Source of the DNA: Neodiprion pinetum
Lineage: Eukaryota > Arthropoda > Insecta > Hymenoptera > Diprionidae
DNA length: 64,000 bases
Direction of reading: 5' to 3'
NCBI RefSeq assembly: GCF_021155775.2
Contig: NC_060233.1
Location: forward strand, 28,933,456-28,997,455
Positions 12,421 to 26,394 of the stretch are shown here, piece after piece. The translations under genes were made by a program, and so were the position numbers. The first letter of the stretch is position 1, and each line of letters begins with the position of its first letter. The notes under the pieces were generated by a model, which had not been told where the DNA came from, did not search any database, and worked only from the letters and a program-made list of their open reading frames with translations.

Positions 12421-14340
12421 TGTCCATTAATAACACTAAATCCGTCTGTTCCCTCTCTCTCCACCCTCCCTCATCTTTTTAGGCCTCGGTGAATTAAAAT
12501 TAGTATCAATTGTAGCCGACAGATCGGGGTAAATTTTATCTCGACTTACGATGACGTACCGATTTATGATAAATAAATTACGGACGCGTGATATGGTTTC
12601 AAAAAAAGAAAAAGAAAAACATCGCGACATCGGAGTGATCATAATTTATTGTACATAATTACTAAACGATTATAGTAGATATCGGATATCGTTACAGCAA
12701 TGTTGAAATATTGTTGACTGGATGAAAATTTTCTGGTTATAAACTCTGGTTTGTAAACTCGAATATATTTTTTCCAGACGAACAGGACGTCAACATGACT
12801 TTCAGATATTGAGTCACAAGCATCAAACAATAAAATATGACAAGACTGACCGTGTCTAAAGATAAATTAAGTATTGAAAACAACTATATTTTCCTAACAA
12901 AATTTAGAAACTTTATTTTCATTTCATACCCACAACCGTATTATACGGTTAAGGTGAAAAATAGAAAAAAGTTTCAACGTCCGAATCTGTACAGCAGCCT
13001 GAATGACCAGAAATTTTTCTTATCGTTGTGGTCCACTATAACCATCACAAAAAGTTCTCCGATTTTCTATTCGCCTACAGCAGGGCTCGTAGCAGTCGAA
13101 TAGTTTAAAAAAAATTGACTCTAGCTTTGGCGATTAGAATTAATTATTGCGCGGTAATTAAAACAAAACGTGCTACCACAGTGTTGTTAATTTCATCAGA
13201 AATAGCACTATTTTCGATTATTTCACCGCATACACGGGTTTTCCTTCTTTTTCCACGTTACAAAAGTGTATCGCTCTACACGCTATTTAGTAAATGAATT
13301 TACAATTGAACAAATAACTCTGATTAACGAACTTATTGTCCTTTCGTGGGAAACATTTCAATACAGAAACAATGAACAATGTGATCACAGTTGACTTTCT
13401 AAAATAAAACTGAAGAAGATTTTGGCACTGAAAGTACAATAATACTTGACAAACAAAATCTTGTCCGGTGAATATCGCGTGGAAAAAAGAAATCAAAAAA
13501 AAAAAAAACGGAAAAACATCGTGCGACTAAATTTCTTACGCACGAAGCTCAATCGTGACCGTAAAAGTGACTCAAGGCAGCATTTCTTAAAAAAGTGACA
13601 GAAAATGACTGTGTTAAAAACGATTACAATTTAAAGAAAATTAACAAAAAGACTATTAGTGAGAAAAATTGACTCGATACCAGTCCTGCTACAGTGAAAA
13701 GTGGGATGATAAAAAAGAGAAAAAAAAAACAAAAAAAAAAAATTAATAAAATCAATATTGGCGAAATTTTCGGGGTGAAAAGGGAGGGGTTGGAGGGGGG
13801 CCGAAGTATCGTCGTTCCGTAGGTATAGAACAATGGCTATTGTAGGTTACGCAGGGGTGCGTCAAGACCGTCGAACAATCGAAGCCCGTCGACCCTTAGT
13901 CACGGTCAGAGTTATGCTACATCTACATATCAATATACGTATAGAATATAGATATACCACCGGGGGACAGATCCAACGGGATAACAAATTCTTCTCGTAC
14001 CAATAAAGCCAATAGGCATGCTATCAAACCCCCACACCCGCTGTATCACAGGGGATTCCGATGGAAGAAAGAGACGGAGAGGCAGAGAGAGAGAGAGAGA
14101 GAGAAGGAGAGAAAGCAAAACAACTATTTTCACTCCGTTCTCCGCAGTAATAATAATGATAATGATGATGATAATAATAATAATAATAATGGCAATAATA
14201 ACTGCGATCGTAATAAATGACAACAATAATGATAACACGCGGGTAAAACGGGTGCGTCTAAAAGCATTCTTCTCATCTCATCGTAATTTCGCGTTAAGGT
14301 ATGGTAGCTGCGCATATTATATATATGTAGAAAATATACA
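12421..14340. other. No gene seen; AT-rich with GA and TAA microsatellites
   Basis: Mostly AT-rich. A GA tract lies at about 14083-14103 and a TAA/TGA tract at about 14147-14199. The latter explains the 155-codon plus-strand and the 102-codon minus-strand frames around it, which are Arg/Glu- and Ile-rich by composition. Confidence 0.45.
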
Positions 14341-14681
14341 CAGGGTGTCCCAATTCAAAAGACGCATTGCCTTTTTAACCGACCAAACGGTTCAATTGGA
14401 AAATGTGTCCTGGAAAATTTGTTTGGTAATCATAGGGGGACACGTGAAGAATATTTTTCATGCGATCCAGCATCGTAATCGGTGATGCTGTGGAGGATGG
14501 ACCAGTTTAGAAAAAAAAATAAAATAAAAATGGAATCGCGCATTTTTTCAACTCAATTACTTATTCTTTACACGAAAATGTACAACTTTTGAAGCGTACA
14601 ACTTTTGTAGGAAACATTTTCAAATTGAACCATTAGGTCGGCTGAAAACGTAATGGGGTTCTTTTGAATTGGGATACCCTG
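14341..14681. mobile_element. Short mariner-like MITE C (341 bp)
   Basis: The left end is CAGGGTGTCCCAATTCAAAA and the right end is its inverse with one change (TTTTGAATTGGGATACCCTG). Similarity continues inward about 70 bp, through an AACCGACC / GGTCGG pair and GGTTCAATT. The right end is followed by TA. CAGGGTGTCCC-type ends with TA targets are common on Tc1/mariner-derived elements. No transposase is present. Confidence 0.8.
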
Positions 14682-17095
14682 TACGTGTGTATGTGGCTGC
14701 CGGCTTTTGCATTCCGCTGAATTATACTCAAGTATGCGAAATTTACCCTTTCAACGTGACGCGCGAGCGTCTCGCGAAACCGCGTAAAAGCGACGTTAAT
14801 TAGTACTCTGCAATAATAATTGTACGCGTTGTGCTTTCTGTGTATATATATATGTATATGTACATGTATAATATACGTGTTTTATGAAGGAAACGTTATT
14901 CGAGAGAGTGAGGGGTTGTTGCGGTGTGTTTCGGAAGTTCATCACGCTCTTAACGTCGCAGGTTATTTGGCAAGTTATTTCTACCGTGAAATTCTAAGGG
15001 ACGAAAGTAGAAGCTTTCGCGTTAAATTCTATCATCCGTATAATAGGTAATTATAATAATATGATAAGTAATTCGTTTAAAATTTAAACTCAACGAACAA
15101 TCAAGTCGATCGTTCGATGTCGAATTTAAAGTGAAAAAAGAAAACTGATCAAGCAAACAAAAGTTTGCCGTTCTTGCTATGAAAAATATAAAAATTTATA
15201 TAACGGACACGGGGCAAAAGAAAAGTTATAGTATCGTACCGATTGTTTCGAAAACTTTTATTAAATAACGTGAGCATGTTTTACGCGTTTTTCCAACCGT
15301 TTTTTCCGTGCCCAAAGTACCCGTTTCTACGACGGTCGAGTGAGTCGACGAATGCGCATGCGCGGAATACGGAAAGGACCACTGTTCACTCCTAGGACCT
15401 AAAAAAGATATTTTCACAGCTCCTTGTTCTTGTTATATAAATAATCCTGTGAAATAAAGAGACAACGGTTTTTTCGCCTCGCGTATTTGCGATAATCGTC
15501 GCGAAAATAGTCAAGGACTGAGCGGTAACCGGAGCTGAAAATTTCTCTCAGTGCACATCGATACATGCGCAACGAATAAATTGGAATCTCTTTACAGCCG
15601 CCCGCAATAATGCGTCGTTGATCCATACAAAACTGATCCGCCTAACAAACCGTCGTCCCGATAAACTGATACCTAGTGCCGCAATACATCGAGGGGGTTG
15701 AGGAAAAGGGGAGGGTCGTTAGCGTATCCCGAATCCGCGAGGGATGATCGTCGAAAGAGCCGGATCGAGAGGCTGGTCACGTTGGCCTGATCTGCTCCCT
15801 CCTCGTTCTCACGCGATCCGCGACAAGGACATTTGCCTCGGCTAACACTCGGCGACGGAAGGACGAAAAGGACCAAGGCTGCAGGATCTTCCTAATACCT
15901 ATACTTTGTCCACCGTGTTATATCGCGTAGGTACGGCTTTACACCGCGAACGCGGTTCTACAGCGAAAAAGAAATAACCGACGGAAAAGAAAATCAACCC
16001 CCCGCATGATGGAAGCTTCCGGGATTTTCGTCTCTGTCGCTGTTTTATGCCTCGTATCATATCCTCGTATTAAACTGTCATCGTTCTCAGCCTCCGGCTT
16101 CTACGGGAATTAAAATGTCCAAGGATTTAAGGCTCGCTGTTTTAATAACCGAGCGGCCAAAGCTAGCCGTTATTTTTATTTTTTTCTTACGATAGAAATA
16201 TATATTATAAGTGATATTTTAGTATCAAACGCCCTAGTTTTATACGTACGAGGATAATTTGTCAAAGAAAATTTGTTTTTAAAAAACGGAGACGGTTTTA
16301 AATTACGTTTTTACATGTTTGTATGTTTTCTGAACCACCTTGTACCATCTTAAAATCAGTTTGATATTACGTATATTTCCTGTAAATAATAAAAAAATCA
16401 TACATACATGTATGTATATATCACGTGTAAGATGATGCGGAAAGGAGTTAAAATGGCCGCGATTAATTCGGACGAGTTGGGAAGAAAATCTCGACAATCT
16501 TCTCGGAAAGCAAATTTAGCCGTTACAACTATGACACGTTTTCGCCTTTCCATATATCGCGAGGTGTACATATATATATTTATATATATATTTATACATA
16601 TTTATACATATTTATATATTTATATATACACAAGCGACGGTTTCTCGGGCTTTTAGAGGGCCGTCGAGTTTCCCGAAAGTAATTTAGTGCCGGTGACAGA
16701 AGCTAAAATCTTGTGTGTTAGAGCGCAACGACTGCTCGGGACAACGAGAAGAACCGGGAAAAGGACGAGGAGAAGAAGCTGCGAGGATTTCAGCTCAAGG
16801 ATATAGTTACATACATATACCGACTGACGATGAGCGAGCGTGGAATGTAAGACGCGAAGAAGAACTTGTATTTCTCGTGGTTAAGAGGACTACGTGACAT
16901 TCAAGAACAAACTCTCATCATCCCTACAAGATTCTCGGAGTGACTGACTGACTGACTTGCTGATCACGGGGCGAGAAACTTATTAAAACTTCTTTTCCGC
17001 CTCAAAGCTGCACGTGTCTTTCGCTCTCACTGGCGAACATCGACTCAACACCTATTTGCTACCATTTCTTTTTCTTTTTTTCAACTAAATTTGCA
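14682..17095. other. No gene seen; AT-rich, GC-richer between 15250 and 15900
   Basis: Apart from the family G fragment at 15503-15553 there is a (TATATTTA)n-like tract at about 16567-16629. The 15250-15900 stretch has more CpG but no convincing exon. Confidence 0.4.
15503..15553 (+). repeat. Family G, terminal fragment
   Basis: Only the last 50 bases of the family are kept: GGACTGAGCGGTAACCGGAG, then the terminal AAATTTCTCTCAGTG. The same end occurs at 37998 and 21271 and, inverted, at 59436 and 63703. Confidence 0.75.
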
Positions 17096-17357
17096 CTTTT
17101 TGGTAATGGCAACGCAAAATCAATTTGTCAGGTTTATCTACTCTACTTTTTCAGTTAAACAAGGCTTTATCGTCAATTTATCGTTGCACAAGCATTAAAT
17201 TTTCGCAACAGTCGCAAGAAAATCTAGCAACAGTGATCGTAACGAGAAAGAATAGTAACGGATACTAGAAGGCTAATTTTCATTTTCTACCTAGAACTAT
17301 ATTTTCGATTGTGGTAAAAAATGAAAATAGTTAAGGACTGAGCGGTAACCGGAACTC
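17096..17357 (+). mobile_element. Family G, internally placed truncated copy
   Basis: Matches the family from TTTTTGGTAATGGCAACGCA to GGACTGAGCGGTAACCGGAA. It lacks both terminal inverted repeats, so it was probably truncated at each end. The core GAGAAAGAATAGTAACGGAT is identical to the other copies. Confidence 0.8.
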
Positions 17358-20300
17358 TTACTACAACAATTATCGATGCAAGATTCAAGCTGTTTGGAAT
17401 TCGGTTAATTTACCCAGGCTTGCATATATTAACGAGGAACTTCACCAGTACTACACAACGTCGAACTTGCTGTATGAGAAACTTCTCGGTTCATCAATCA
17501 CCATTAGCAACAGCTTATAGTTATGCACGAACAATATTGTCACGGTAGAATATAACGATGAAGAAAAATAAGTCAAAAATCATAATGGAGACGAATTATC
17601 GTCTAGCTCCTGTATTACAATTCTTATAGCAAAGATACTTTTTTTTTTTTTTTTGGTTGCTATCAAAAATTCAAGAAAAACTAATAAATTCAAACGGTAA
17701 TAATATAATCTCACCGATTCAACGAATATAAAGCTTCTCAATTATAATCGACGCAGACAATTCTGGCAAAGCTGTACCTGTGTATGTATGTATATATATA
17801 TGTATGTATATATGTATGTATGTATATATACACAATACGATACACAATGTATTATCTATACAGGTATACAATAATGAGAGAGGCGTCTGATTTATTGTTT
17901 CTGCGAAGTTAACTTTCCGGATAACTTTTGCACCCGTAGGAATACAGAGACGAGTGGGTAAGAGGCGGAAGTTGGCCCGACGGGGGTGAAAGAGGGAAGA
18001 GGGGGCAGTTTGTCGTTTGCCCGAGAGAGGCAACGCGCAGTTTCTCGAGCATTGCGCCTCGTCCCGCTAAATACACAGATTCAATTTAGGATTTCCCAAA
18101 TTGGATCGAGGACTTGGCGCAGTACACAGCCGCACAGCCGCACAGCCGCTCATCGAGGTGGAATTCCGGAAGCTGTTTCCGTCGACGCAGGCGTCCCGAC
18201 GCCTCGATCCTTCCGGCAGCTCACAATTATCAGATCGCCGCATCGATCTTCGCCGTAGATCCATTAATTGCCATCCCTTATACAGTTTTTCTCGTTTCTT
18301 AGCTACTCCTTTTATTTTACTCGTGATTCTTTCTCCTTCCTTCTTTTCCCGTCCTTGTCGGTAACTTGCTAACTCGGTTTATATTCTATCGTACATATGT
18401 ACACGTATATGTTTACGTATAAGTATATATATATATATATATATACATGTAAGGGAAAAGCATTAATTCCCTCGGCTTTATCGCAATAAATCTTTGCACC
18501 CAGTGTTCACGTCGGTATATGAATTGTATAAACGCAGTTTGTGTGACTCTATGTATTAGGTAAATAGTTACGTATCCGATACGAGATTTTTCTTCAACGT
18601 TTCTTGCAGATGTGACGATGCATACTTTTATTTTCTTCATATTTTCATATTTCTTGTACTCAAATTTTCCATATCAATTTTCTTAACCTCCCTAACGCTT
18701 ACAGGGTAATCTTTTATCCCGTGATATAAAATGTAATATATCCGAAACACGACCGACGATATATGACGAACGAATAAAACATGGTAGAAATCGGCCAAAA
18801 AATGTCTGAATAACGCCGCTGTACTTTGTGCTCTCCGTGTGGATATTTTGAAGATAGGTAAAACGGAGAGGAAAAATAAATATAAAGGATAAATATACGA
18901 AACGTCTTCGCGTCTTTTCTCAACGACAACTCGAACGACGCACTTCTTACGTTTGCAGAAAGAAGATCGGTGGTATGTGTATTTTATACGTCTCGTATAT
19001 TATACATGCTGTGCGTGTGTGTGCGTAAAGAGAAGGCTGATTGTGAAAAGAAGCGATAAATTTATCGTCGAGGCGAAATGAGAAGAAAAAAAAGGGGGGG
19101 GGGGGGGGGGGAAGCATGGGAATTATTCGTTGGTAGGGTAAATACGTCGTGATCTTGATACATACCATGGAGAATATGATACGATGATGTCCCTTCAGGG
19201 TTGACATACGTCAATCCGATCATACGGTCGACGAAATGCGAGGGTGAATTTTCCCGACTCGTTTAAAATTGCAAAATTGCAATATCATAAATTTCCATTT
19301 TATCGCGTGTTCCGAACAAAATTACGGGCGAGTTCGCTGGATCAATTATATTGAAAATTATCGCAATATCGCTGCAATGATATGCAATCTGCGTTCGGAT
19401 AATTAATCGAGATTCTATATTACACAATTTCCGAGGGGCCGCATATTTTTGTATGGTTTTCCGTAATAGGTTTCACAAATTCGGCGTAGGTAAGATCTTA
19501 CGGCAAATGAAAATTCTTGAAAATATTGTTACCGAAGTAACAAATAAGCGAGATGGGAAAAACAACGCAAGCACGTTATTGCTTGAAATTTCGCAAAACT
19601 TCAATGTTGACATAAAATTGACAATGAAACATATCTAATAAATTTACGAGTAATCCAAAAAAAAAAAAAAAAAACATCGCAATCCCTCGAGTATTCGAAT
19701 ATTACATTTCTTACAAGAAAGCGCGTATCTTTATTGCAACAAAAAATTTCGGAAAAAATGAAATAATTAAAATACAGACATCAACCTCCAGTGTTATAAG
19801 GAAATTTTCTATTTGTTTTATTTTCTCGTGCAGAATGTTCGTTTTTGTTCTTGTGCTTTTCTATTTTTTTTTTTTGTAAATTATTGCTTCTCTTAACTTC
19901 AACTATATTACTGCAGAAATTAGGAACACGATCTACGAGATAAACGACGATAATTTTTAATATCTGCACCAGCTTGGACGAGAATCACGGTGCGCGTAAA
20001 AGATTTAACACGGTCGACCGCCGACAACGGTTAAAATAAGTAAATCCTTATCTCGTTGAATCCTCCATGATGCAGGTAATTTTCACAAATGACAAAGTAT
20101 CCGTTTCTCCAAGAGGTTATAAATTATTCACCGTCGCTTTCGGAACAAGAAGAATATGAAGAAGACGAAGAAGAAGCAAAGACGTGGTTTTTTGCGGTTG
20201 CGGGTATAGAGCCGCTAAGTAAAAGGTAGGTTAGAGGAAGAATAATGAAAGAAAAAGTAAAATGAAAAACAGCGATAGAGAGAGAGAGAGAGAAAAAAGA

Positions 20301-20859
20301 GAAAGAATTACGTAAAAGAAAAAAGAAAAACGAAATGAAAACGGTGCAGAGGAATAAATTGTAATTTGTTACATCACTCAGTTGTTCCCTTGAGAGACAT
20401 TTTTCACCGTATCATGGCGAGAGAGGGACGAAGAGGGGAAAAAATCACCCCCACCCGCCGCCGTTTCGGAATAAAAGAGCTCGTTGAAAAAAATGACACA
20501 ATTTTGATACATATTTTTTTTTTCTTTTTCATTCTGCGTTCTCCCACTTCTGAATTTCATGCAACGTTTGTAACGATTGCTGAAACAATTTTTCCCCCAC
20601 AATGTACATCAGGTATCTATATATATATAGTATATATATGAAGAAGACGATATATATATATATATAGATATGTATATTATACACAGGGGAGAACAAGGTA
20701 AAAAAAAAAAGTGGAACGGAACGCAAGTTTTAATTAATTAAGGTGAAAATTTGAATTTTCTTCATTACATTTTTTACCTACCCCACTTTGCCACAATTGT
20801 TCCCGACATATGCGTATACACATGTATATCGCATGCATTTTTACACCATTTTCTCGTCA
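17358..20859. other. No gene seen; microsatellites and poly-G
   Basis: Contains a TA/TG tract at 17783-17830, three CAGCCGCA-like units at about 18127-18150 in a GC-richer stretch, (TA)n at about 18425-18443, an 18-base G run at 19094-19111 and a GA tract at about 20274-20292. None of the frames has a recognisable domain. Confidence 0.4.
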
Positions 20860-21271
20860 CACTGAGAAAAATTTTATATGTTACGGTAACTAAAAAAATT
20901 CAGTAAAACAGGTATCGTTACAGAAAAATGTTTGAATATTGTTGGAATTACGAAAAACGAGGTACGCCTAACCATTTTGCGCTATCGTCGATCCTCTTTT
21001 GGTAATTGCAAAGCAAAATCAATTTCTTCGGTTTGCTCTACTTTTCAAGTTAAACAAGGCTTTAACGTCAATTTATTCTTGCACAAGCATTAAATTTTCG
21101 CAACAGTTGCAAGAAAATATAGCAACAGTGATCGTAACGAGAAAGAATAGTAACGGATACCAGACTTTCCGGTAACAGCTAGAAAACTAATTATCATTTT
21201 CCACCTAGAACTGTATTTTTCGATTATGGTAAAAAATGAAAATAGTTAAGAACTAAAAATTTCTCTCAGTG
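20860..21271 (+). mobile_element. Family G, full-length copy (412 bp)
   Basis: The ends are CACTGAGAAAAATTT and AAATTTCTCTCAGTG, an imperfect terminal inverted repeat. The interior has no transposase and is shared with the copies at 37.6, 59.4 and 63.7 kb. I could not fix a target-site duplication. The superfamily is therefore undetermined. Confidence 0.85.
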
Positions 21272-23893
21272 TATGTATATAAATTTCCACACGTAATTAG
21301 ATAGATTTTCAGGCATAGTGTGAGAAATGGGAAATAAATTATTCGAAATATGGTTATCAAACTATGTAATATTTCCTATAGGAATCCATCCATATAGGAA
21401 TCCAATTTCATATAGGAAAAAGGTATCCTTTTAGCAGGTAATTAAAAGGTATTGGAAGAAATTTTTCTCTCCTCATCACACAAGAGCAGCGTTGCACCAT
21501 ATACCAGGTTTATGTACGGGTCAATGTGAGCAGATACGTTATATTCCATGTGTATATAAGTACACGCCCTCCGATATAAGGAGGGTCGTAATAAGGTTCG
21601 GATAATCCTGGAACACAGAGGACAGCTCGGTAATTGGCTTTACCCAAGACTGCAGACTTATACCTCATAACGACAGTCGTAAAAGTGATTCATTTTATAA
21701 GAGGAAAACCGTCACTCTTGGGACTCGAACCATCCCTCGTATAAAGTATTATTTTCCCCCATATATGTTGGGTATACGTAAGAACAGACATGGTGTAAAA
21801 TCCGCGATGATATCTGAGAAGGTTCAATGACGATTGAGTCGAAATTGGAAAAAAAATAAATCCCCGTAATTTCTCTCCGTGAGATTATTAAGTAAAACAT
21901 CGGGGCACGGTATTCTTTTTTTAACGCACTCGTTGTCAGTCAGTCGTGTAAATCGTATTAATCTTGAAACCCCAAAGATTAAAAAAAAAAAAAAACATAG
22001 GAGTCTACGAAGTATCTCAAGATTCCGGGTTGCGGGAGAATTCTGTTAAAGAAGAGCTGGGTAAAAAGTTGAGGAAACGTGGAAAAATTCGTCATGTACA
22101 AGGTAAACGAGGAGATTCCCATGTTGCTGGGGCAAAGAATGAAAAACATTGGCGGAAAACGAGTTATGAATACCGACGAGAGTCGGGAAAGCCGGTAAGA
22201 AAATGGCGGAATTTAGAAAGTCCTTCGCCCCCCCCCCCCCCTGCCGGTATTACCCACTCTGTAACTTCGTTGGTATTCTCGGCAGGCACTCCTGCAGGAC
22301 GATTCCAATCGCCTCCGAATGTTACTGCTGTTCGTTGCAGGCTCTCTATTTTGTACATCGAATTCAAGAACCCGGGGGGAGCCGGTCTTGTGTCATTTAT
22401 CCCTCGGGAGTATCTCCTCCTCTCCCTCTTTCTTCGTCACGGCTTATAATCAAGGCCTGAATAATGGTTTTCTATTATATAACACAACAGCTTAAACCAG
22501 CGCTGCGATTTCTCAGTTTCATTTTCCACCTATCGTGTACCATTTCTTCCTCATTTAATTTTCTCTATAAAGACCCACCGAGGGATAAAAGTTATCGATA
22601 AAAAAAATTTACGTTATACAACATCCAGCCAAATTTTATCCGCAACGTATTTTCTCGGCAGGATTGTTCTGATTCGTATGCGAACTGAAAATTTACGATT
22701 TATTGTACATGAGTTGAATAAATAATAAAAAAAAAAAAGAAAAGAAAAAGAAAAAAGAAAGAGAAGGAAGAAAACAGATACCGGGGGATAAATTACGTGG
22801 GAAAGAATGACAGACACAGACTGGAAACAGATAAGTGAGTGAGAGAAAACATGGATGGTATCTTGGTCTGAGCGAGTCGTTGTATAAATATATACCCTCT
22901 GTTTGCTCGTCCGTCTGTCCGGTCGTTAGTTTCTTTAACGCGGTGAAAAGAGGGGTGAAAAGAGGTTGAGGGGAAGCGGGAAGTTACATTCTACCAAAGT
23001 AAGTTTAAATCAAAATTTAATTTGCATCACGGTATGATAATTAACGCAATTCCCCGGTGAAAAACAAATTCTCGAATTAGACTTTAATGACGAAAAATAC
23101 TTACCTGCCATTTTTGACAGCGAAAATAATTAATTGCTTTGTAATTTGTTTTTCACCGTAAAAAAGCCGAGTAATTACGTAAATTACCAATGTAATTGCT
23201 GTTTGCTGATAAGTTAGGAAATAACGTTACGCTACAACCTTACGCACGAATGTATTATACATATATTTATATATTGTATCGTTTGAATATCATTATGAAA
23301 CGCAGAATGCATATTACGGGATTTGAGAGAATTGCGGTTGGAATTTTCCCTAGAACGAATAATAGATTGGAGTGGAGAATTGAAAATAAATTGGTCATGG
23401 TGCAGCGCCTGAGAAAACACAAGATTGCAGCCAAGAACAATACTTGGATGACGTATTATAATTTAGAATTTGTATTAAATTCTACCACGAGGGCGTAAGC
23501 AAGCGACGGAGAAATGAAATTTATTACCTTGGTGCAATTATTATGCATATTTCTGTGGTTGCTGATGATTTTCAGAACGGGGAAACGGTAATAAAAATAC
23601 CCGACGGTAACGATATATTGCTTAGTCGACAGTAATTGATCATTTTCTTCCGATTCGTTAAAATTAATGCCGTCTTCGGTGGTGATTATAAGAAAACTTT
23701 GGCCGAGAGTTGAAAATTGAGAGAAAGGAGAAGGATAAAAGGGTGGGGGAGGGGGGGGGGGGGGGCGTTGTACACCGTGTATTGGAAATTTTAATTAAGA
23801 AGGGTTGTCACATGCTTCGATGTATTTTCATTATTTTCATTATTTTCAATCTTTCGACGAAAATAAAAATAAAAATATACATATACATTAACA
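21272..23893. other. No accepted gene; includes a 161-codon frame of doubtful status
   Basis: The longest plus-strand open frame, 21964-22449, begins at a non-ATG codon. Its N-terminal half is Lys/Arg-rich and its middle is a Pro run from the C14 tract at 22228-22241. It has no domain I recognise. A small inverted repeat lies at about 23036-23182, and a 15-base G run at 23751-23765. Confidence 0.4.
23036..23182. repeat. Small inverted repeat
   Basis: CGGTGAAAAACAAATT near 23055 recurs inverted (AATTTGTTTTTCACCG) near 23142. Weaker similarity continues outward. A minus-strand ATGGCAG|GTAAGT in the loop looks like a start exon but sits inside this repeat. Confidence 0.5.
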
Positions 23894-23935
23894 GGGTGAG
23901 CCAAAAGAACTAACCTATCGAATCTATGGTCTGCG
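23894..23935 (+). repeat. Solo element end D1
   Basis: CAGGGTGAGCCAAAAGAACT followed by AACCTATCGAATCTATGGTC. The inverse of this terminus occurs at about 50538-50576. No partner end is visible close by. Confidence 0.6.
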
Positions 23936-26394
23936 TACTTTCGACCGAGGTATGAAGAGAAAAACAATAATTATTCCCTCAAGACCGAAAATTTTTCCAC
24001 ACGCAAAGATTAAAGGATACGAAGAGAGAAAAAAATTTTTAAAAACGGTTATAGAAAAATTTTCGCCAAAAATTCACGAAATACACACTAGACGGTGATT
24101 TTGAAGCAAATCAAGGCAATTTCTTCTAGATCTCTTTTGTTTCTTTCTTATTTTCTCATCTAATCCCAGGATCGACAGTTTCGTTAGGTACACACAATGT
24201 ACATCAGTGGGTGCAGAATAATAAAATTAGTTATCTCAGGTGCAGCAGCAGCGGCAGCAGGAGTGCGGGATTTAATTTCTCCGGAGTCAGAAATTAATTT
24301 ATCCCCAATAGAATTAGCTTCGGAATATTATAAAGTACGTGTATAGCTTAATTAAACCGATATTAGAATCGTGATTCTCTCGCATTTCGATCCCACATCC
24401 GTTTCGCAACGTAACGAAACTCCAATCGACGAGTATCTTTTTTATTCACCCTCATTTTCCATGTTCTTCCATTTTTTTTTTCTTTTTTTTTTTTCAAATC
24501 CCCACCTCCTTTTCGCACAGATCGCGCAAACGGTATACCTATGCAAAGCTATGCAAATTGTTTCATAATTTCTGCAATTGTAATTTCAGCCTCCCTTCTT
24601 CTTCCCTTCCCTTCCGTTCGGTTACAGTCCATTCTCTCAATCGTTGGCAGCGAATTAGGCTTATGTATACATACTCTATATACATATATATATATATATA
24701 TAAATGTATTTACATACATATATGTATCAAGTAAAAAGGAGTAGAAAAAAAAATCCGGCTAGCTGGAATCGTCCGTATTAATATACACGTTATGTATAGT
24801 GCGTTATCAGACAACCTCTGGCGGTATTAAATATTTCAAATTGATTTGCTTTCGATAATCTCACTAATTGGCAAGTCATTGATTGAAATTGCCGTTATAC
24901 CTATACGCAATGGTAAAGAATGAGAGGGCAAGTAATTATTTTCATGTGAAACAGACAGCGTTTTTATCCACCTGCTTTCCGTACTTAAAAATAATCGCTT
25001 CAGCGACAGTTTGTGAACAAAGAATGATTTTGCGTCGAAGAGCTTAAAAGATGTTAATTTTGTTGTACTCGGCGAAAAGAGAAAGGAAAATAAAAATCAA
25101 ATAATTGCAAAACACTTCTTTTTTTTTTTTCTTTCTTTTTTGCGTAAAGTATCAGGTGCAGCATGAAATCAAAGTCTTTTTACGCGATGTCCAATCAACC
25201 ATATCATCATCCTGTCATTTCTTTCCTCCCCCTTTCTTTCTCTCCGTTGAAATTTTTTTTTCCCACGACTATCGGACTTAATTCTAATACACGCGAAACG
25301 TGTCGCCAGCTGTTTGGCTAACGGACGGGTGGTTTAAATCTGTGCGGCGGATAAATGTCGGCCTACGGAAGGTAAACACGAAAGAGATTCGAGATGAAGA
25401 AATGAGAAGAAAGAAGAAAGAAATAAAAAAAATAAAATAAAACAAACCACCGGAACGGCGAAAACAAAGAATTTCAAACTTTGGCGAATCCCCGCCGAGG
25501 CTACTCCAGATTATCTCGGTGAAATAAAAAGTATGTATCAGCGTGAGTAGATGTGTGTGTGTGTGTGCAAGCCTACCCGTGTATACATATATCAGGGTAT
25601 ACGTACGTATCCTGAATGAGTAGGCTCTGCAGGGCTCGTTTCATGCCCGTTATAAATTTGGTAGGGCCGTCGCTCGTAAGGCGAAAAAAGTTTAAACGCT
25701 GTTCCGCGAGACGATATATTTACCGCAAAAGTTAAAGTTAAGGATAGGTATAAAAGGAAGAAGAGACAGGAATGGGGGGGAAAAAAAAAGAAGGATGAAT
25801 CAAACGAGGAGAGAGGACGGAGAAGAATACGGAACAGAACTAAACGGAGGCAAGAATAAGATGATATCTTACTTTTTTTTTTTTTCTCCTCCTAAAAACA
25901 TAGCCTTTTTTTCCACTAGGTGTGGTAAAAAAATCTTGCTCGCATCTTCTCGTCATTCGATTAATTTCTACGGTGTAACGGAAGCGCAAAAAGATTTCTC
26001 TCTCTCTCTCTCTCTTTTTTTTTTTTAATTCATTATACAATGTATATGTATATACTAAATTTCGAAAAAATTTCATTTGAAAATATTCGCTTTTACAGGA
26101 TCTTTGCCGTTTAATTTTTCTACCCGTTGATCCGAATATCAAACTTCCTCCTCAAGTGTGACGATTCACATATTTTCGTTACCATTTACAGTTATCTCGT
26201 GATTTTTTTTATTACCGCAGGTTAATCGAATTTGTCGTCTAAGATGATCGATAACTCCAATGTCACGATGTATCGTCACATTTAACCGGAAATCTCAAAT
26301 TTTACAAAGTGTATGTAAGAATAAACAAACAACAATTGCAAATGTAAGTTTGCAATCTTGAAAAGAAACTGTGTCATAACTACAAATTAACCAT
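23936..26394. other. No gene seen
   Basis: AT-rich sequence with a (TA)n tract at about 24681-24700, a (TG)n tract at 25552-25567 and CT/T runs at about 25999-26028. The frames here are low-complexity. Confidence 0.4.

Noticed and set aside
13112..13126. ATTGACTCTAG, similar to the start of insect miR-929
   Set aside because: Only about 11 bases agree and no flanking hairpin is evident.
14018..14485. 155-codon plus-strand open frame
   Set aside because: Created by GA and TAA microsatellites and continuing into a MITE.
21712..21735. Minus-strand GGTTCGAGTCC, a perfect tRNA/SINE B-box match
   Set aside because: The bases around it do not form a T-stem (only two of five pairs), and no A-box or cloverleaf is present upstream.
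21964..22449. 161-codon plus-strand open frame
   Set aside because: Non-ATG start, Lys/Arg-rich low complexity, a Pro run from a C14 tract and no domain.
23090..23115. Minus-strand ATGGCAG|GTAAGT as a first coding exon
   Set aside because: It sits in the loop of a small inverted repeat, and its phase does not join the known exon.
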